Shown one piece after another: positions 8,443-17,007 of a stretch of DNA of 54,276 nucleotides; positions within the stretch are counted from its first letter, which is position 1, and the number at the start of each line of letters is the position of its first letter. The DNA is from Alphaproteobacteria bacterium (GTDB taxonomy: Bacteria > Pseudomonadota > Alphaproteobacteria > Rs-D84), in assembly GCA_009784815.1 (NCBI GenBank), contig WQXN01000006.1:1-54276 (forward strand). The letters are read 5' to 3'. The position numbers were made by a program, and so were the translations under genes. The notes under the pieces are model-generated. The model was given only the letters and a program-made list of their open reading frames with translations, did no database searches and had not been told where the DNA came from.

Positions 8443-9192
8443 TCATCTTAGTTCGAACGTCGCATTGACCGTGATTGATATTTCCTCGTCGCGCGAATGC
8501 AGCGGCATTGTGACGTCAGCTTCGCCCATGGCCATGACGGCCGAGTCCGAGGCAAATTCCACAGCTCGACCTCTTGGCATGATGCCGCCGAAATTACCCT
8601 GGCTGTAATGCGCGCTAATCATTCTTCCTATGCGGGCCTTTCCGCCTTCGGCTATCGCCTCGGCCTTTTCGCGCGCGTTTCTTGTGGCGTCGAACATGCA
8701 GGCTTCACGCTCAACCTTCTGCAATTCTTTGGAAGTAAAGAAGTTGAATCTGTTCGTGAAGACGTCGGGCTGACCGGCGGCAATCAGCATAACCTTGCCA
8801 AGATCTTCGGCATTTTCGGCTACGACTTCAAACGCTATCACGGACTCGAAGCCCAGCGAAACACGCCGTTCAAGCTTGCGGTTCCATTCGGTTTTCTCAT
8901 AGCTTTCGACCCTTGTCGTTTCAAGTTCCAGATTGTCCATTTTCTCTATGGCTTCGCTAAGTCTTTTGTAAGTCGCCGAGGTTTGCTCGGTCGCGGTGAC
9001 GATATTGTCGGTAAGATTTCTGACTTCGATTGTCATAGACACGCGGTCTTTTGGGACTTTGCGCAGGCATTCGCCGGTGGCGTGAACCTGCTTGTACATT
9101 GCCGGTTGGTTTGAAAACGGGTTCATGAAGGCCAGCACGGCGACTGCTATAATAGTTACGAACAGAACGTTTTTATTGATTTGTTTTAACAT
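8443..9192 (-). CDS. SIMPL-domain (DUF541) protein
   Basis: Envelope protein of 249 residues with one N-terminal membrane segment or uncleaved signal (NVLFVTIIAVAVLAFM). The DUF541/SIMPL fold follows: the strand HATGECLRKVPKDRVSMTIEV, repeated TSATYKRLSEAIEKM helices, and the closing pattern AREKAEAIAEGGKARIGRMISA. The family is known from periplasmic proteins such as E. coli YggE and PA2K-like proteins; biochemical function is poorly defined. The start at 9192 follows a clear AAGGAGAG site; longer in-frame starts have none. The gene is convergent with GT8 and the stop codons abut. Confidence 0.8.
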   Translation of the reverse strand: MLKQINKNVLFVTIIAVAVLAFMNPFSNQPAMYKQVHATGECLRKVPKDRVSMTIEVRNLTDNIVTATEQTSATYKRLSEAIEKMDNLELETTRVESYEKTEWNRKLERRVSLGFESVIAFEVVAENAEDLGKVMLIAAGQPDVFTNRFNFFTSKELQKVEREACMFDATRNAREKAEAIAEGGKARIGRMISAHYSQGNFGGIMPRGRAVEFASDSAVMAMGEADVTMPLHSRDEEISITVNATFELR

Positions 9193-9257
9193 AATTCTCT
9201 CCTTTTCCTTTGGGATGATATCATAATAAACGGATGCATCAAGGGGATTTTGCATTA

Positions 9258-9377
9258 TTATCCGAATCGGTTGGCCGGGATGTATTTGACTGAAATCCGC
9301 AGATAAGAATATGCTCCTGCTACTTATAGTTGAAACCCTTGAAATATTATTTTATTCTTGATATAGTTTCCTAGGAA
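9258..9377 (+). promoter_or_regulatory. Conserved promoter/operator module, copy 1
   Basis: A 120-bp block shared with 19617-19740. It has an upstream box AAATCCGCAGATAAGAATATG-like sequence (9292 on), promoter TTGAAA (9339-9344), 17-bp spacer, TATAGT (9362-9367), and the perfect palindrome TTCCTAGGAA (9368-9377) directly after the -10. It drives the HTH gene at 9407. Confidence 0.65.
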
Positions 9378-9406
9378 GAAATTTTGTAACAATAAAGGAG
9401 AAGAGA

Positions 9407-9652
9407 ATGAAACATTCTGATATTTGGGGTGCGATTGACGCTTTTGCGAAATCCAAGGGCAAGACGGTTTCCGGTTTGGCCAGGTTTTCTGGACTGGACG
9501 CGACTACTTTTAATCCAAGCAAAAGGTTCACGAAGGTGGGACAGGAACGCTGGCCCTCGACGAACAGCATATCCAAAGTGCTGATCGCGACAAATTCCAG
9601 CTTTTTGGATCTGTTCCGTGTTTACCTTAAGAAATTAAAGTCAGATAAGTAG
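9407..9652 (+). CDS. Small helix-turn-helix regulator (S24/LexA-like N-terminal domain only)
   Basis: Protein of 81 residues matching the DNA-binding domain of alphaproteobacterial S24/CI-type regulators: DIWGAIDAFAKSKGKT.SGLARFSGLDATTFNPSKRF, then RWPSTNSISKVLIAT. The family normally carries a C-terminal serine autopeptidase; here the chain stops after the DNA-binding domain, so it cannot self-cleave. A strong AAAGGAGAAG ribosome site precedes the ATG. The palindrome TTCCTAGGAA overlaps the start of transcription and recurs before a 39-codon gene at 19754, suggesting an autoregulated repressor with a second target. Confidence 0.75.
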   Translation: MKHSDIWGAIDAFAKSKGKTVSGLARFSGLDATTFNPSKRFTKVGQERWPSTNSISKVLIATNSSFLDLFRVYLKKLKSDK

Positions 9653-9671
9653 GATTGGCGCATTACGCGCG

Positions 9672-10769
9672 TCAGTTGTTTTCGATATAGGAAAATAACT
9701 CGCGCGCGTCTTCCGCTTTTTCAAACGACAGCGAGTTTTCGTGGCCGTCATAAGAATAAAATAAGCGGCCGCCTTTTATATTTATACGTACTGCATCGCG
9801 CTTCTTGTTATCCAAAGCTTGAAAATAAAATAATTCCGCGATAAAACGCAAGACTTTATGCCGGTCATTTTTCAGTATTTCCAAGGTCCTTTGCGTATAG
9901 TCCGGGTATCTCTCAAGTATTATTTCGGCGTGCTTGTCCTGTAATTTCTGCTTTTCCACGGAACCGAAGCTTGCTCCGTGCTTGTGCCATACGAACAGAT
10001 CTCCGGCTATGGTGTTGAAGTATCCGGCTTTGACCGCTCGCTGGCACCAGTCGACTTCCTCGCAATAGCCTTTTGCGAAAATTTCGTCGAATATTCCGAT
10101 TTCCCTTAGCGCGTTTTTATTAATGCCCATGCAGAATCCCACGCCGGTTGAAAACCGCAGCGATTGATATGGAATATTAAGCCCTGATAATTTTTTATTG
10201 ACGCTTTCCAAATTTCCATCGAAGACATTGTTTCTAAAAATAAGCGGCAGCGAGAATATAGTAGCGGCATTACTGAAAGGCGTGACGCTGGCCACGTTCC
10301 GGTCTTCGAAAATAGGGCGCATAAGTCGCGACGTCCAACCGCGAGGAACCACGGCGTCCGTGTTTAAAATTATCACGTGGTTTTCGGTTGATCTCAGCGC
10401 CCGGTTGACGCTTTTAACAAAGCCCAGATTCGTATCGTTCTGCAGCAGGATCATCCGCGATTTAAAAATATCCTGATATTTTTCAAGCAAAGGATTGACC
10501 CTTGCGTCGGAAGAGCAGTCGTGCACGACGATAAGCCGGTATTCCAAATCCGTGTTTTTCATCACGCTGTCGAACAAGGGCGCAAGATATTCATAGGCGT
10601 TGTAAACAGGCACGATAATGTCTATCTTTTGTTTTTCAAAATATTTTTTGCCTTCGAAAAACATCCTGACGTTTCCGGGGGCAATGCGCAGCTTCCTCTT
10701 TCTTATCCTGATTCCAAGCAGGTATACGCGCGCAAAATTCGCGGAAATTTTCTTATTTATCAGTTTCAT
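9672..10769 (-). CDS. Glycosyltransferase family 2 protein
   Basis: GT2 inverting transferase, 365 residues. The GT-A fold begins near residue 48 with KIDIIVPVYNAYEYL; the sugar-nucleotide region is HVIILNTDAVVPRGW, with NTD in place of the usual DxD. The ED-like catalytic region is GYCEEVDWCQRAVKAGY. It has an N-terminal tag (ANFARVYLLGIRIRKRK) shared in form with neighbouring sugar-modifying enzymes. The start overlaps the stop of the upstream methyltransferase gene (ATGA), so the minus-strand operon runs GT4, methyltransferase, GT2. Likely role: building a cell-surface glycan. Confidence 0.85.
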   Translation of the reverse strand: MKLINKKISANFARVYLLGIRIRKRKLRIAPGNVRMFFEGKKYFEKQKIDIIVPVYNAYEYLAPLFDSVMKNTDLEYRLIVVHDCSSDARVNPLLEKYQDIFKSRMILLQNDTNLGFVKSVNRALRSTENHVIILNTDAVVPRGWTSRLMRPIFEDRNVASVTPFSNAATIFSLPLIFRNNVFDGNLESVNKKLSGLNIPYQSLRFSTGVGFCMGINKNALREIGIFDEIFAKGYCEEVDWCQRAVKAGYFNTIAGDLFVWHKHGASFGSVEKQKLQDKHAEIILERYPDYTQRTLEILKNDRHKVLRFIAELFYFQALDNKKRDAVRINIKGGRLFYSYDGHENSLSFEKAEDARELFSYIENN

Positions 10770-11713
10770 TTCGCGCCCAGGATTATGTTTTGCAGGCCGA
10801 AGTGCCCTTTAAGCGCGTTGCTGTAAAAATGAACGTTTACATCCTTGAATCCGGCTTTCCGCATTGCATCCAAAAAATCCCATCCGTGATTGTGAAACAC
10901 CAGAGCGCCGCCCGCGGGATCCGCCGGATTGCCGTGGATTTCCGGCGGCAGTATATGCCGGACCTTTCCGTTTTTCAGTTCAGCGCGCAGAATCGTGAAT
11001 TTGTTTTCCGGGAAGAACGGGATCGAGATCGCAAGCCTGCCGCCTTTTTTCAACACGCGAAAATATTCCTTAAGCGCTTTTTTGTAATCTGGCACATGCT
11101 CGAAGACGTGCTGCGAAACGATTAATCCGAACGAGTCGTCGGCGAACGACAAATTTTCCGCATTCTGGTGCATGATGCCGTCGTATATTTTTCCCGAAGT
11201 TTTATCCTCTCCTAGAAATTCCGCCCCGGTGATATTTTCCTCGCCGTAGAATTTTTTCAAGTTTTTGAAAGTGGTCGTGACGAATTCATCCGCATAGACT
11301 TTTCCGGGATCGGGAGCGTGCATTTTGACGAATTCATGCATGGCGCGCATGCGCGGATTCATTAGGCATTCCTCGCACCACATATCCTCGCGGTCGCCGA
11401 ACGGGTTGCATACCTTGATTTTTGTAACGCGGTCGCAGACTTCGCAGAATCCAGGTATGGCGGCGTTTTCGGTCGTACGGATTCCGGCAGATAAAACCGC
11501 CAGCTTTTTCGCATATTCGTGAAGATCCAAGTCCTTTATATAGTCGTCGAAATTGTCGTGTTTCGCGCACCATTGTTCGCGGCCTCCGTCGAACTGCGAC
11601 ACGTTCGGCACAAGGTTCCAATAGCTGTATCCTTCGGTTCTTTTCCAAATTCTGATTCCGAACAGGTAAGTGCGTATAGCGGAAATGGTTTTTCTTGTGG
11701 TAATTATTTTCAC
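10766..11713 (-). CDS. Class I SAM-dependent methyltransferase of the glycan island
   Basis: Protein of 315 residues with the same N-terminal tag as its neighbours (SAIRTYLFGIRIWKR). A zinc-knuckle-like region carries CEVCDR and CEEC pairs (about residues 65-100). A methyltransferase-11-type domain follows: DDSFGLIVSQHVFEHVPDYKKALKEYFRVLKKGGRLAISIPFF. It probably methylates a sugar or lipid-linked intermediate. The start codon is GTG, one base after the upstream GT4 stop; the stop overlaps the next GT2 start. No closer family assignment is possible by eye. Confidence 0.75.
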   Translation of the reverse strand: MKIITTRKTISAIRTYLFGIRIWKRTEGYSYWNLVPNVSQFDGGREQWCAKHDNFDDYIKDLDLHEYAKKLAVLSAGIRTTENAAIPGFCEVCDRVTKIKVCNPFGDREDMWCEECLMNPRMRAMHEFVKMHAPDPGKVYADEFVTTTFKNLKKFYGEENITGAEFLGEDKTSGKIYDGIMHQNAENLSFADDSFGLIVSQHVFEHVPDYKKALKEYFRVLKKGGRLAISIPFFPENKFTILRAELKNGKVRHILPPEIHGNPADPAGGALVFHNHGWDFLDAMRKAGFKDVNVHFYSNALKGHFGLQNIILGAK

Positions 11714-11714
11714 T

Positions 11715-13130
11715 TCAAATTTCCTTGGGCTTCAACATATTTTCCATCTGCGCCACAAGCTTGGCGGCGGCAGTATCCCAGTTGCATTTTTCATCAAGCA
11801 GTTTTTTGCCGAAGTCCAAAGATTTTTTCGCGAGATCTTGGTCGTTGTATATTTGGATAATTTTTTCGGTTATCGAGTCGATGTCAAACGGATCAAACTG
11901 GCACTCGGGTGCGGTTATTTCCCGCACCGAAGAATTGTTCGAGGCGATACAAGGCTTGTTCATGGCATAAGATTCCAATACGGGCAAACCAAGGCCTTCG
12001 TAGAAAGAAGGATATATAGTCGCTCGGCAGGCGCGCAGCATATCGCCGACTTCCTTGTCGGACGGCCTGTGCCTGTCGAACAGCACCACGCGGTCATCGA
12101 TTGCGAACTTGGGCAACCGCTCTTTTGTTTTGGCTATGATTTCTTCGGAACTTCCCTGCAGGCTGGAAGCCACGACCAAGCGAGCGTCTTTTGGAATTTT
12201 TCCGCTTTCATAGGCCTTTATAAATGCGACGATGGCCCCATCCACGTTTTTGTTAAATCCTCCGCCCAAAAGCGCGACCAGATCGTTGTTTAATTTTTCG
12301 TTTGAGGGATTGCCGAATCTTGCGATGTCGACGCCTCCGTATATGACGGTGAATTTATCGCGCGGAATATCAAGCATGCTCATAGCATCGATCGCCGTGC
12401 ATTTCGAGTTAGTAAAAATATGGTCGCTTAGAAATATGTTGAGCATGCCGTTTTTAACGGCGTCGTACCCCCACGATTTCACGTAAGTTTCGCGCCCGAC
12501 GAACGGAATCATGTCGTGCAGAATGCCCACGGTGTATTTGGCGCAGGATTCACGTCTGACATTGCCCGCAATATTCTTCAAATAATAGGGACAGCCGATG
12601 TGAGGGTCGAAATAAAAATCGTAAACTTCACTGTCCGGATCGTCCAATTGGTCCAGCATGACCGCTTTATATTTTTTCAGAAACGCATCCTTTTTATAAA
12701 GGTGGGTGTTTCCTTGGTCGTAAAGAAAATCTATCCGCACCTTGCCCGTATCCTCCATCGCTTTTAGCAGGCCTAACGCAAATATGCCCGCTCCTCGGGT
12801 ATAGGTGATATGTATAGCGTGGACTTCCACTAGAATTCTGATCGTCTTGTTCTTATTTTCATAATTTTGATCTATTGATCGACCTTTGTTAGCACGCAGG
12901 ATGTATTCCGCGCGGGCCAATTGTTTTTTAGAAAGCACGCCTTTATCGGGCAGCGGCGCACCTTGCAGGACGCGTTTGCTTATACGTATGCCAAATAGAT
13001 AGGTGCGGACGGCAACTGCGGTTCTTTTCTTGGCAAGAAACGGCAGGCCAAGGAAATAGTATTTCCTATCGCCGTTTGGGAATCGTTTCTTGTTTGTAAG
13101 TTTCAATTTAGTTTTACCTCTTGGTCGCAT
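11715..13130 (-). CDS. Glycosyltransferase family 4 protein (homologue of the divergent 13346 gene)
   Basis: GT-B fold retaining transferase, about 460-471 residues. The C-terminal nucleotide-sugar domain shows FTVIYGGVDIARF, RVVLFDRHRPSDKEVGDMLRACRATIYPSFYEGLGLPVLESYAMNKPCIASNNSSVREI, the E-x7-E pattern of GT4. The N-terminus carries the tag KYYFLGLPFLAKKRTAVAVR, identical to the divergent neighbour. The ATG at 13130 lies in a 21-bp inverted repeat and has no ribosome site; a TTG at 13106, ten bases after AGAGG, aligns better with the homologue. First gene of a three-gene operon. Probable surface polysaccharide enzyme. Confidence 0.85.
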   Translation of the reverse strand: MRPRGKTKLKLTNKKRFPNGDRKYYFLGLPFLAKKRTAVAVRTYLFGIRISKRVLQGAPLPDKGVLSKKQLARAEYILRANKGRSIDQNYENKNKTIRILVEVHAIHITYTRGAGIFALGLLKAMEDTGKVRIDFLYDQGNTHLYKKDAFLKKYKAVMLDQLDDPDSEVYDFYFDPHIGCPYYLKNIAGNVRRESCAKYTVGILHDMIPFVGRETYVKSWGYDAVKNGMLNIFLSDHIFTNSKCTAIDAMSMLDIPRDKFTVIYGGVDIARFGNPSNEKLNNDLVALLGGGFNKNVDGAIVAFIKAYESGKIPKDARLVVASSLQGSSEEIIAKTKERLPKFAIDDRVVLFDRHRPSDKEVGDMLRACRATIYPSFYEGLGLPVLESYAMNKPCIASNNSSVREITAPECQFDPFDIDSITEKIIQIYNDQDLAKKSLDFGKKLLDEKCNWDTAAAKLVAQMENMLKPKEI

Positions 13131-13206
13131 AATCGCTATTATGTGCCATGGTTCATTTTGTTGATTTCTTAAACATGGCCTTGTTTATATTTGATTTAGC
13201 CAGAAC

Positions 13207-13234
13207 ATTATAAGCATTCATTTTATAAAATCAA
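13207..13234 (-). promoter_or_regulatory. Promoter of the minus-strand GT4 operon
   Basis: On the minus strand: TTGATT (13234-13229), 16-bp spacer, TATAAT (13212-13207). No comparable promoter faces the plus-strand GT4. Confidence 0.6.
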
Positions 13235-13245
13235 CCTTAATTTTA

Positions 13246-13254
13246 CCCCCCCCC
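13246..13254. repeat. 9-C homopolymer upstream of the GT4 promoter
   Basis: Nine Cs (nine Gs on the minus strand), ending 12 bp upstream of the minus -35 box, where tract length can change upstream-element or activator spacing. Confidence 0.7.
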
Positions 13255-13345
13255 ACGCGAATAATCCTTTGATTATAGTTAAATTTATTATAGGAATGTA
13301 AACATAATAGCGATTATGCGACAAAAGGGTACAGAGGAGCATTTA

Positions 13346-14746
13346 ATGAAATTATTCGGTAAAAGGCATCATAATGGCAAAACTAAGTACTATTTTTTAG
13401 GCCTGCCGTTTCTTGCCAAGAAAAGAACCGCAGTTGCCGTCCGCACCTATCTATTTGGCATACGGATCAGCAAAAGGCAACTGTCCGCCGTTGCGCCATA
13501 CATTGATTCCAGTGTACCCAAACAGTCGGCCAGAGCCAGATATATTTTGCGCGCTCATGCAAATCGTTTTATAGGTAAAGATTATAGAAGTGAAAACAAA
13601 AAAATCACAGTTCTAGTGCAGGCCTGCCTTATACAGGTGGCGCATGACCGTGGAGTCGGAGTGTATGCGCTAGGTTTATTGGAAGCCATGGTGGCCACCG
13701 GTAAAGTGAAAATCGATTTCCTTTACGATCGCAATCAAAGGCCTTTGTGGCATGAAAACAAGTTTTGTAAAAACCACAATGCCGTGTTCTTTGAACAGTT
13801 GGACGATCCGGACAGTGAAGTTTACGATTTTTATTTCGATCCGCACCTGTGGCATTCATATTATAAGGACAATATAGCGGGCAGTTTGCAACGCATGTCG
13901 AGCGCAAAATACATGGTCGGAATTTTGCACGATATTACGCCGCCTATTTTTTGGGGCAGCCACTCGAAAAACTGGTATCTTCAGGCTTTTGCGGAAAACA
14001 GCCTATGCAACATATTCTTCGCCGACCATATATTCACTAACTCGAAATGCACGGCGATCGATGCCATTAACAATCTTGATATTCCCCGTGAAAAATTCAC
14101 CGTCGTGTACGGTGGCGCGGATACAAGTAGATTCAGGCGGTCCGACAAGGTAAAATTAAACAACGATTTGGTCGCTATTCTGGGCGGGGATCCTAGAAAA
14201 AATGTCGATGGTGCGATAATCGCGTTTATAAAGGCCTATGAAAGCGGAAAAATTCCAAAAGACGCGCGCATAGTGATCGCGTCATTTCTTGAGAATCGCC
14301 ATAAAGATGTAATAGATAAAATAAAGGGCCGCCTGAGGGAATCTGCGCCGAATTTCAAGCTTGACGGACGCGTGGTGCTGTTCGACAAGTACAGGCCGTC
14401 AGACAAGGAAGTCGGCGATATGCTTCACGCGTGCCGCGCCACAATATTCCCTTCTTTCTACGAAGGATTGGGTTTGCCCGTGCTTGAATCCTACGCTATT
14501 GGCAAGCCATGCATAGCATCCAACAATTCATCGGTTGCCGAAATAACCGCGCCAGAGTGTCAATTCAATCCGTTTGATGCAGATGATATTGCAAAAAAGA
14601 TCATAGGGATATACACTAATCCGGAATTGGCGAAAAAATCCCTTAAGTTTGGTAAAGAGCTTTTGGCAGAAACATGCAACTGGGACGCAGTAGCTGCGAA
14701 AGTCGTGTCAAAGATGGAAGAGATGATAAAACGCAGAGAAGTATAA
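13346..14746 (+). CDS. Glycosyltransferase family 4 protein (divergent homologue)
   Basis: GT4 enzyme of 466 residues closely related to the 11715-13130 gene: the same tag (YYFLGLPFLAKKRTAVAVR), FTVVYGGADTSRF, RVVLFDKYRPSDKEVGDMLHACRATIFPSFYEGLGLPVLESYAIGKPCIASNNSSVAEI. The ATG at 13346 is chosen because GAGGAG lies seven bases upstream; an in-frame ATG at 13316 is inside the inverted repeat and has no ribosome site. No promoter is evident in the current orientation, so expression may depend on inversion of the upstream segment. The stop overlaps the next GT2 start region, so the two are co-transcribed. Confidence 0.87.
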   Translation: MKLFGKRHHNGKTKYYFLGLPFLAKKRTAVAVRTYLFGIRISKRQLSAVAPYIDSSVPKQSARARYILRAHANRFIGKDYRSENKKITVLVQACLIQVAHDRGVGVYALGLLEAMVATGKVKIDFLYDRNQRPLWHENKFCKNHNAVFFEQLDDPDSEVYDFYFDPHLWHSYYKDNIAGSLQRMSSAKYMVGILHDITPPIFWGSHSKNWYLQAFAENSLCNIFFADHIFTNSKCTAIDAINNLDIPREKFTVVYGGADTSRFRRSDKVKLNNDLVAILGGDPRKNVDGAIIAFIKAYESGKIPKDARIVIASFLENRHKDVIDKIKGRLRESAPNFKLDGRVVLFDKYRPSDKEVGDMLHACRATIFPSFYEGLGLPVLESYAIGKPCIASNNSSVAEITAPECQFNPFDADDIAKKIIGIYTNPELAKKSLKFGKELLAETCNWDAVAAKVVSKMEEMIKRREV

Positions 14747-15619
14747 ATGAAAAATCCTAAAGTTTCGGTGTTAACGCCAGTATGGAATACTAATCCGGTT
14801 TATTTGCGCGAAGCGATAGAGTCTATTCTGTCGCAGACATTTACGGACTTTGAGTTTATATTGATGAACAATTCTCCCGAGAATTCCGAGGTTACAAAGA
14901 TTCTCAAATCTTATAAAGAAAAAGATCCTCGTATAGTGTACGTGGAAAACGAAAGCAACCTGGGAATAGCATCAAGCCGCAACAAGCTGATAGACCTTGC
15001 CAAAGGAGAGTACATAGCGATTTTCGATCACGATGATATATCTATGCCCAAGCGGTTTGAAAAGCAAGTGGTGTATATGGATGACAATCCTTATGTCGGG
15101 GTTGTAAGCTGTAACGCCAAATTCATGATCAATGGTCGTGGAATAACGAAAGGCGAAACTACGGATTTTCCATCAAACAATTTAGACATAAAACGCGGTC
15201 TAATGAGATACTGTCCTATAATGCATCCAGGTTCCATGATTCGCAAATCAGTGCTGGAAAATTCGGGAGTGCGTTACGAGGCGCAATATTCTCCGGCTGA
15301 AGACTATATGCTATGGATTCGTCTTATGGAGCATACAATGTTTCATAATCTTAAGGAAGCGTTGCTAAAGTGGAGGGACTTCGGCGATAACGCATCGTGT
15401 TTACAAAGGGAAAAGATCGTAGATGCTTCGGCCCGGGTCACAAATGTTGCGCGCCGCGAAAATCCATGCCTGGCAGATTCTGGATGCAGTCCCGTATTAA
15501 AACGCAAGGAATGGCTTAGGCTGTTCTTCATAATCCCGTTTATAAAAATAAAGCGCAGGCCTGACGGCAGAACAAAATATTATTTATTCGGCTTCTTCCC
15601 TCTGCTTTACGTTCGGTAA
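14747..15619 (+). CDS. Glycosyltransferase family 2 protein
   Basis: GT2 of 290 residues. KVSVLTPVWNTNPVYLREAIESILSQTF opens the GT-A fold, followed by NNSPENSEVTK, GEYIAIFDHDDISMPKRFEKQ (DHDD as the DxD metal site) and AEDYMLWIRLMEH as the acceptor/base region. The C-terminal end carries the tag seen N-terminally in its neighbours (RRPDGRTKYYLFGFFPLLYVR). It begins directly at the stop codon of the upstream GT4 and is the last gene of the plus-strand glycan operon. Confidence 0.88.
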   Translation: MKNPKVSVLTPVWNTNPVYLREAIESILSQTFTDFEFILMNNSPENSEVTKILKSYKEKDPRIVYVENESNLGIASSRNKLIDLAKGEYIAIFDHDDISMPKRFEKQVVYMDDNPYVGVVSCNAKFMINGRGITKGETTDFPSNNLDIKRGLMRYCPIMHPGSMIRKSVLENSGVRYEAQYSPAEDYMLWIRLMEHTMFHNLKEALLKWRDFGDNASCLQREKIVDASARVTNVARRENPCLADSGCSPVLKRKEWLRLFFIIPFIKIKRRPDGRTKYYLFGFFPLLYVR

Positions 15620-15628
15620 AAATAAACC

Positions 15629-15656
15629 TTGTTATTTGTGAAATTCGCGCTATAAT
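15629..15656 (+). promoter_or_regulatory. Promoter of rho
   Basis: TTGTTA (15629-15634), 16-bp spacer, TATAAT (15651-15656). A leader of about 70 nt with a GGCGGCG-rich segment precedes the rho start. Confidence 0.6.
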
Positions 15657-15733
15657 TGATCAACCGGCGGCGTTCGTCGTCCGGATGCTCCACATTAATT
15701 TTATCAAACAAACCGTAAAACAGGGGACAATTC

Positions 15734-16999
15734 ATGTTCGTCAAAGACCTTAAATTAAAAACCGCAAAGCAACTTTTGGCCGAAGCCGAAAAGCTTTCAA
15801 TAGAAAATCCTTCGCAGCTTACCGCGCAACAGCTGCGCTTCGCGATCGCCAAGACTTCTATATTGAACGAGCCGACCGCGCAGCATATAGGCGAAGGCGT
15901 GATGGAACGCATGCAGGACGGCTTCGGATTCCTGCGCCAGCCCGAGGCAAATTATCTAGCGGGCCCCGACGACATATACGTCAGCCCCGCCTTGATCAAA
16001 CAGTACGGCCTTAGGACCGGAGATTACGTGCAGGGAAATATTTCCGCACCTAGCGAGGGCGAACGTTATCTCGCGCTTAAAACCATAACCGCCGTCAATG
16101 ATGAAGATCCGAAAGAAATCCTACAGCGCGTTTCGTTCGACGACATGACGCCGCTTTATCCCGATGAAATGCTAAAGATGGAAACCGAGGGCGACACTGA
16201 CAAGGGCCGCTCGCTGTCCGCCCGCGTCATCGACCTTATATCTCCGACCGGCAAGGGCCAGCGTTCTCTGATCGTGGCTCCTCCGCGTACGGGTAAGACC
16301 GTCATGCTGCAGAACATAGCGCATTCGGTAGCGACGAATTATCCGAAAGTAAAATTGATCGTTCTATTGATAGACGAGCGCCCGGAAGAAGTCACTGATA
16401 TGCAGCGTAACGTCAAGGGCGAAGTGATCTCGTCGACTTTCGACGAGCCCGCGACGCGACACGTGCAAGTCGCGGAAATGGTGATAGAAAAGGCCAAGCG
16501 CTTGGTTGAAGGCGGCGAAGACGTTGTGATACTTCTTGATTCGATCACGCGTTTGGCTCGTGCGTTCAACACGGTTGTCCCAAGTTCAGGCAAAGTTCTT
16601 ACCGGAGGAGTCGACGCGCACGCGCTTCAGCGTCCCAAAAAATTCTTTGGAGCGGCGCGCAATATCGAAAACGGCGGATCGCTGACCATCATCGCCACCG
16701 CGCTGGTCGATACGGGTTCCAAAATGGACGAGCTTATATTCGAAGAATTCAAGGGAACCGGAAACTCGGAAATCATATTGGATCGCAAGTTGTCCGACAA
16801 GCGCGTCTATCCGGCAATCGATATAACGAAATCCGGCACGCGCAAGGACGATCTTTTAGTCGATAAGGCTACGCTGTCAAAGATGTGGATACTACGCCGC
16901 ATAATAAATCCGATGGGTACGCTTGAAGCTATGGAATTTCTGCTTGATAAGATGCGTTCCACAAAAACCAACGCGGATTTTTTCAGTTCCATGAATTAG
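15734..16999 (+). CDS. rho: Transcription termination factor Rho
   Basis: Hexameric RNA helicase that terminates transcripts, 421 residues (typical). The N-terminal RNA-binding region ends with [26 protein letters not shown] (cold-shock-like primary site). The ATPase core has Walker A APPRTGKT at about 182-189, Walker [17 protein letters not shown], the Q-loop/R-loop region [28 protein letters not shown], and [12 protein letters not shown] good ribosome site (CAGGGGACA) precedes the ATG. It is followed closely by a small unknown gene. Confidence 0.97.
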   Translation: MFVKDLKLKTAKQLLAEAEKLSIENPSQLTAQQLRFAIAKTSILNEPTAQHIGEGVMERMQDGFGFLRQPEANYLAGPDDIYVSPALIKQYGLRTGDYVQGNISAPSEGERYLALKTITAVNDEDPKEILQRVSFDDMTPLYPDEMLKMETEGDTDKGRSLSARVIDLISPTGKGQRSLIVAPPRTGKTVMLQNIAHSVATNYPKVKLIVLLIDERPEEVTDMQRNVKGEVISSTFDEPATRHVQVAEMVIEKAKRLVEGGEDVVILLDSITRLARAFNTVVPSSGKVLTGGVDAHALQRPKKFFGAARNIENGGSLTIIATALVDTGSKMDELIFEEFKGTGNSEIILDRKLSDKRVYPAIDITKSGTRKDDLLVDKATLSKMWILRRIINPMGTLEAMEFLLDKMRSTKTNADFFSSMN

Positions 17000-17007
17000 G
17001 AAAAACA

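Larger units (their letters stand above)
13124..13322. repeat. 21-bp perfect inverted repeat enclosing the divergent GT4 promoter region
   Basis: Arms 13124-13144 and 13302-13322 are exact inverse complements, with a 157-bp loop. Each arm is itself palindromic (CATAAT-N4-ATTATG) and holds an ATG. The arms are identical although the following 70 bases of the two genes differ. The loop contains one promoter facing minus and a 9-C tract. A further inverted identity of about 65 bp lies in the two coding regions (near 12986-13051 and 13401-13466). Confidence 0.85.

Noticed and set aside
8497-9114. 205-codon plus-strand frame opposite the SIMPL gene
   Set aside because: It is the complement of a gene with clear domain, signal segment and ribosome site; its own sequence resembles no protein.
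13256-13310. Plus-strand promoter for the 13346 GT4 gene
   Set aside because: Several AT-rich -10-like words exist but none has a -35 box at 16-18 bp.
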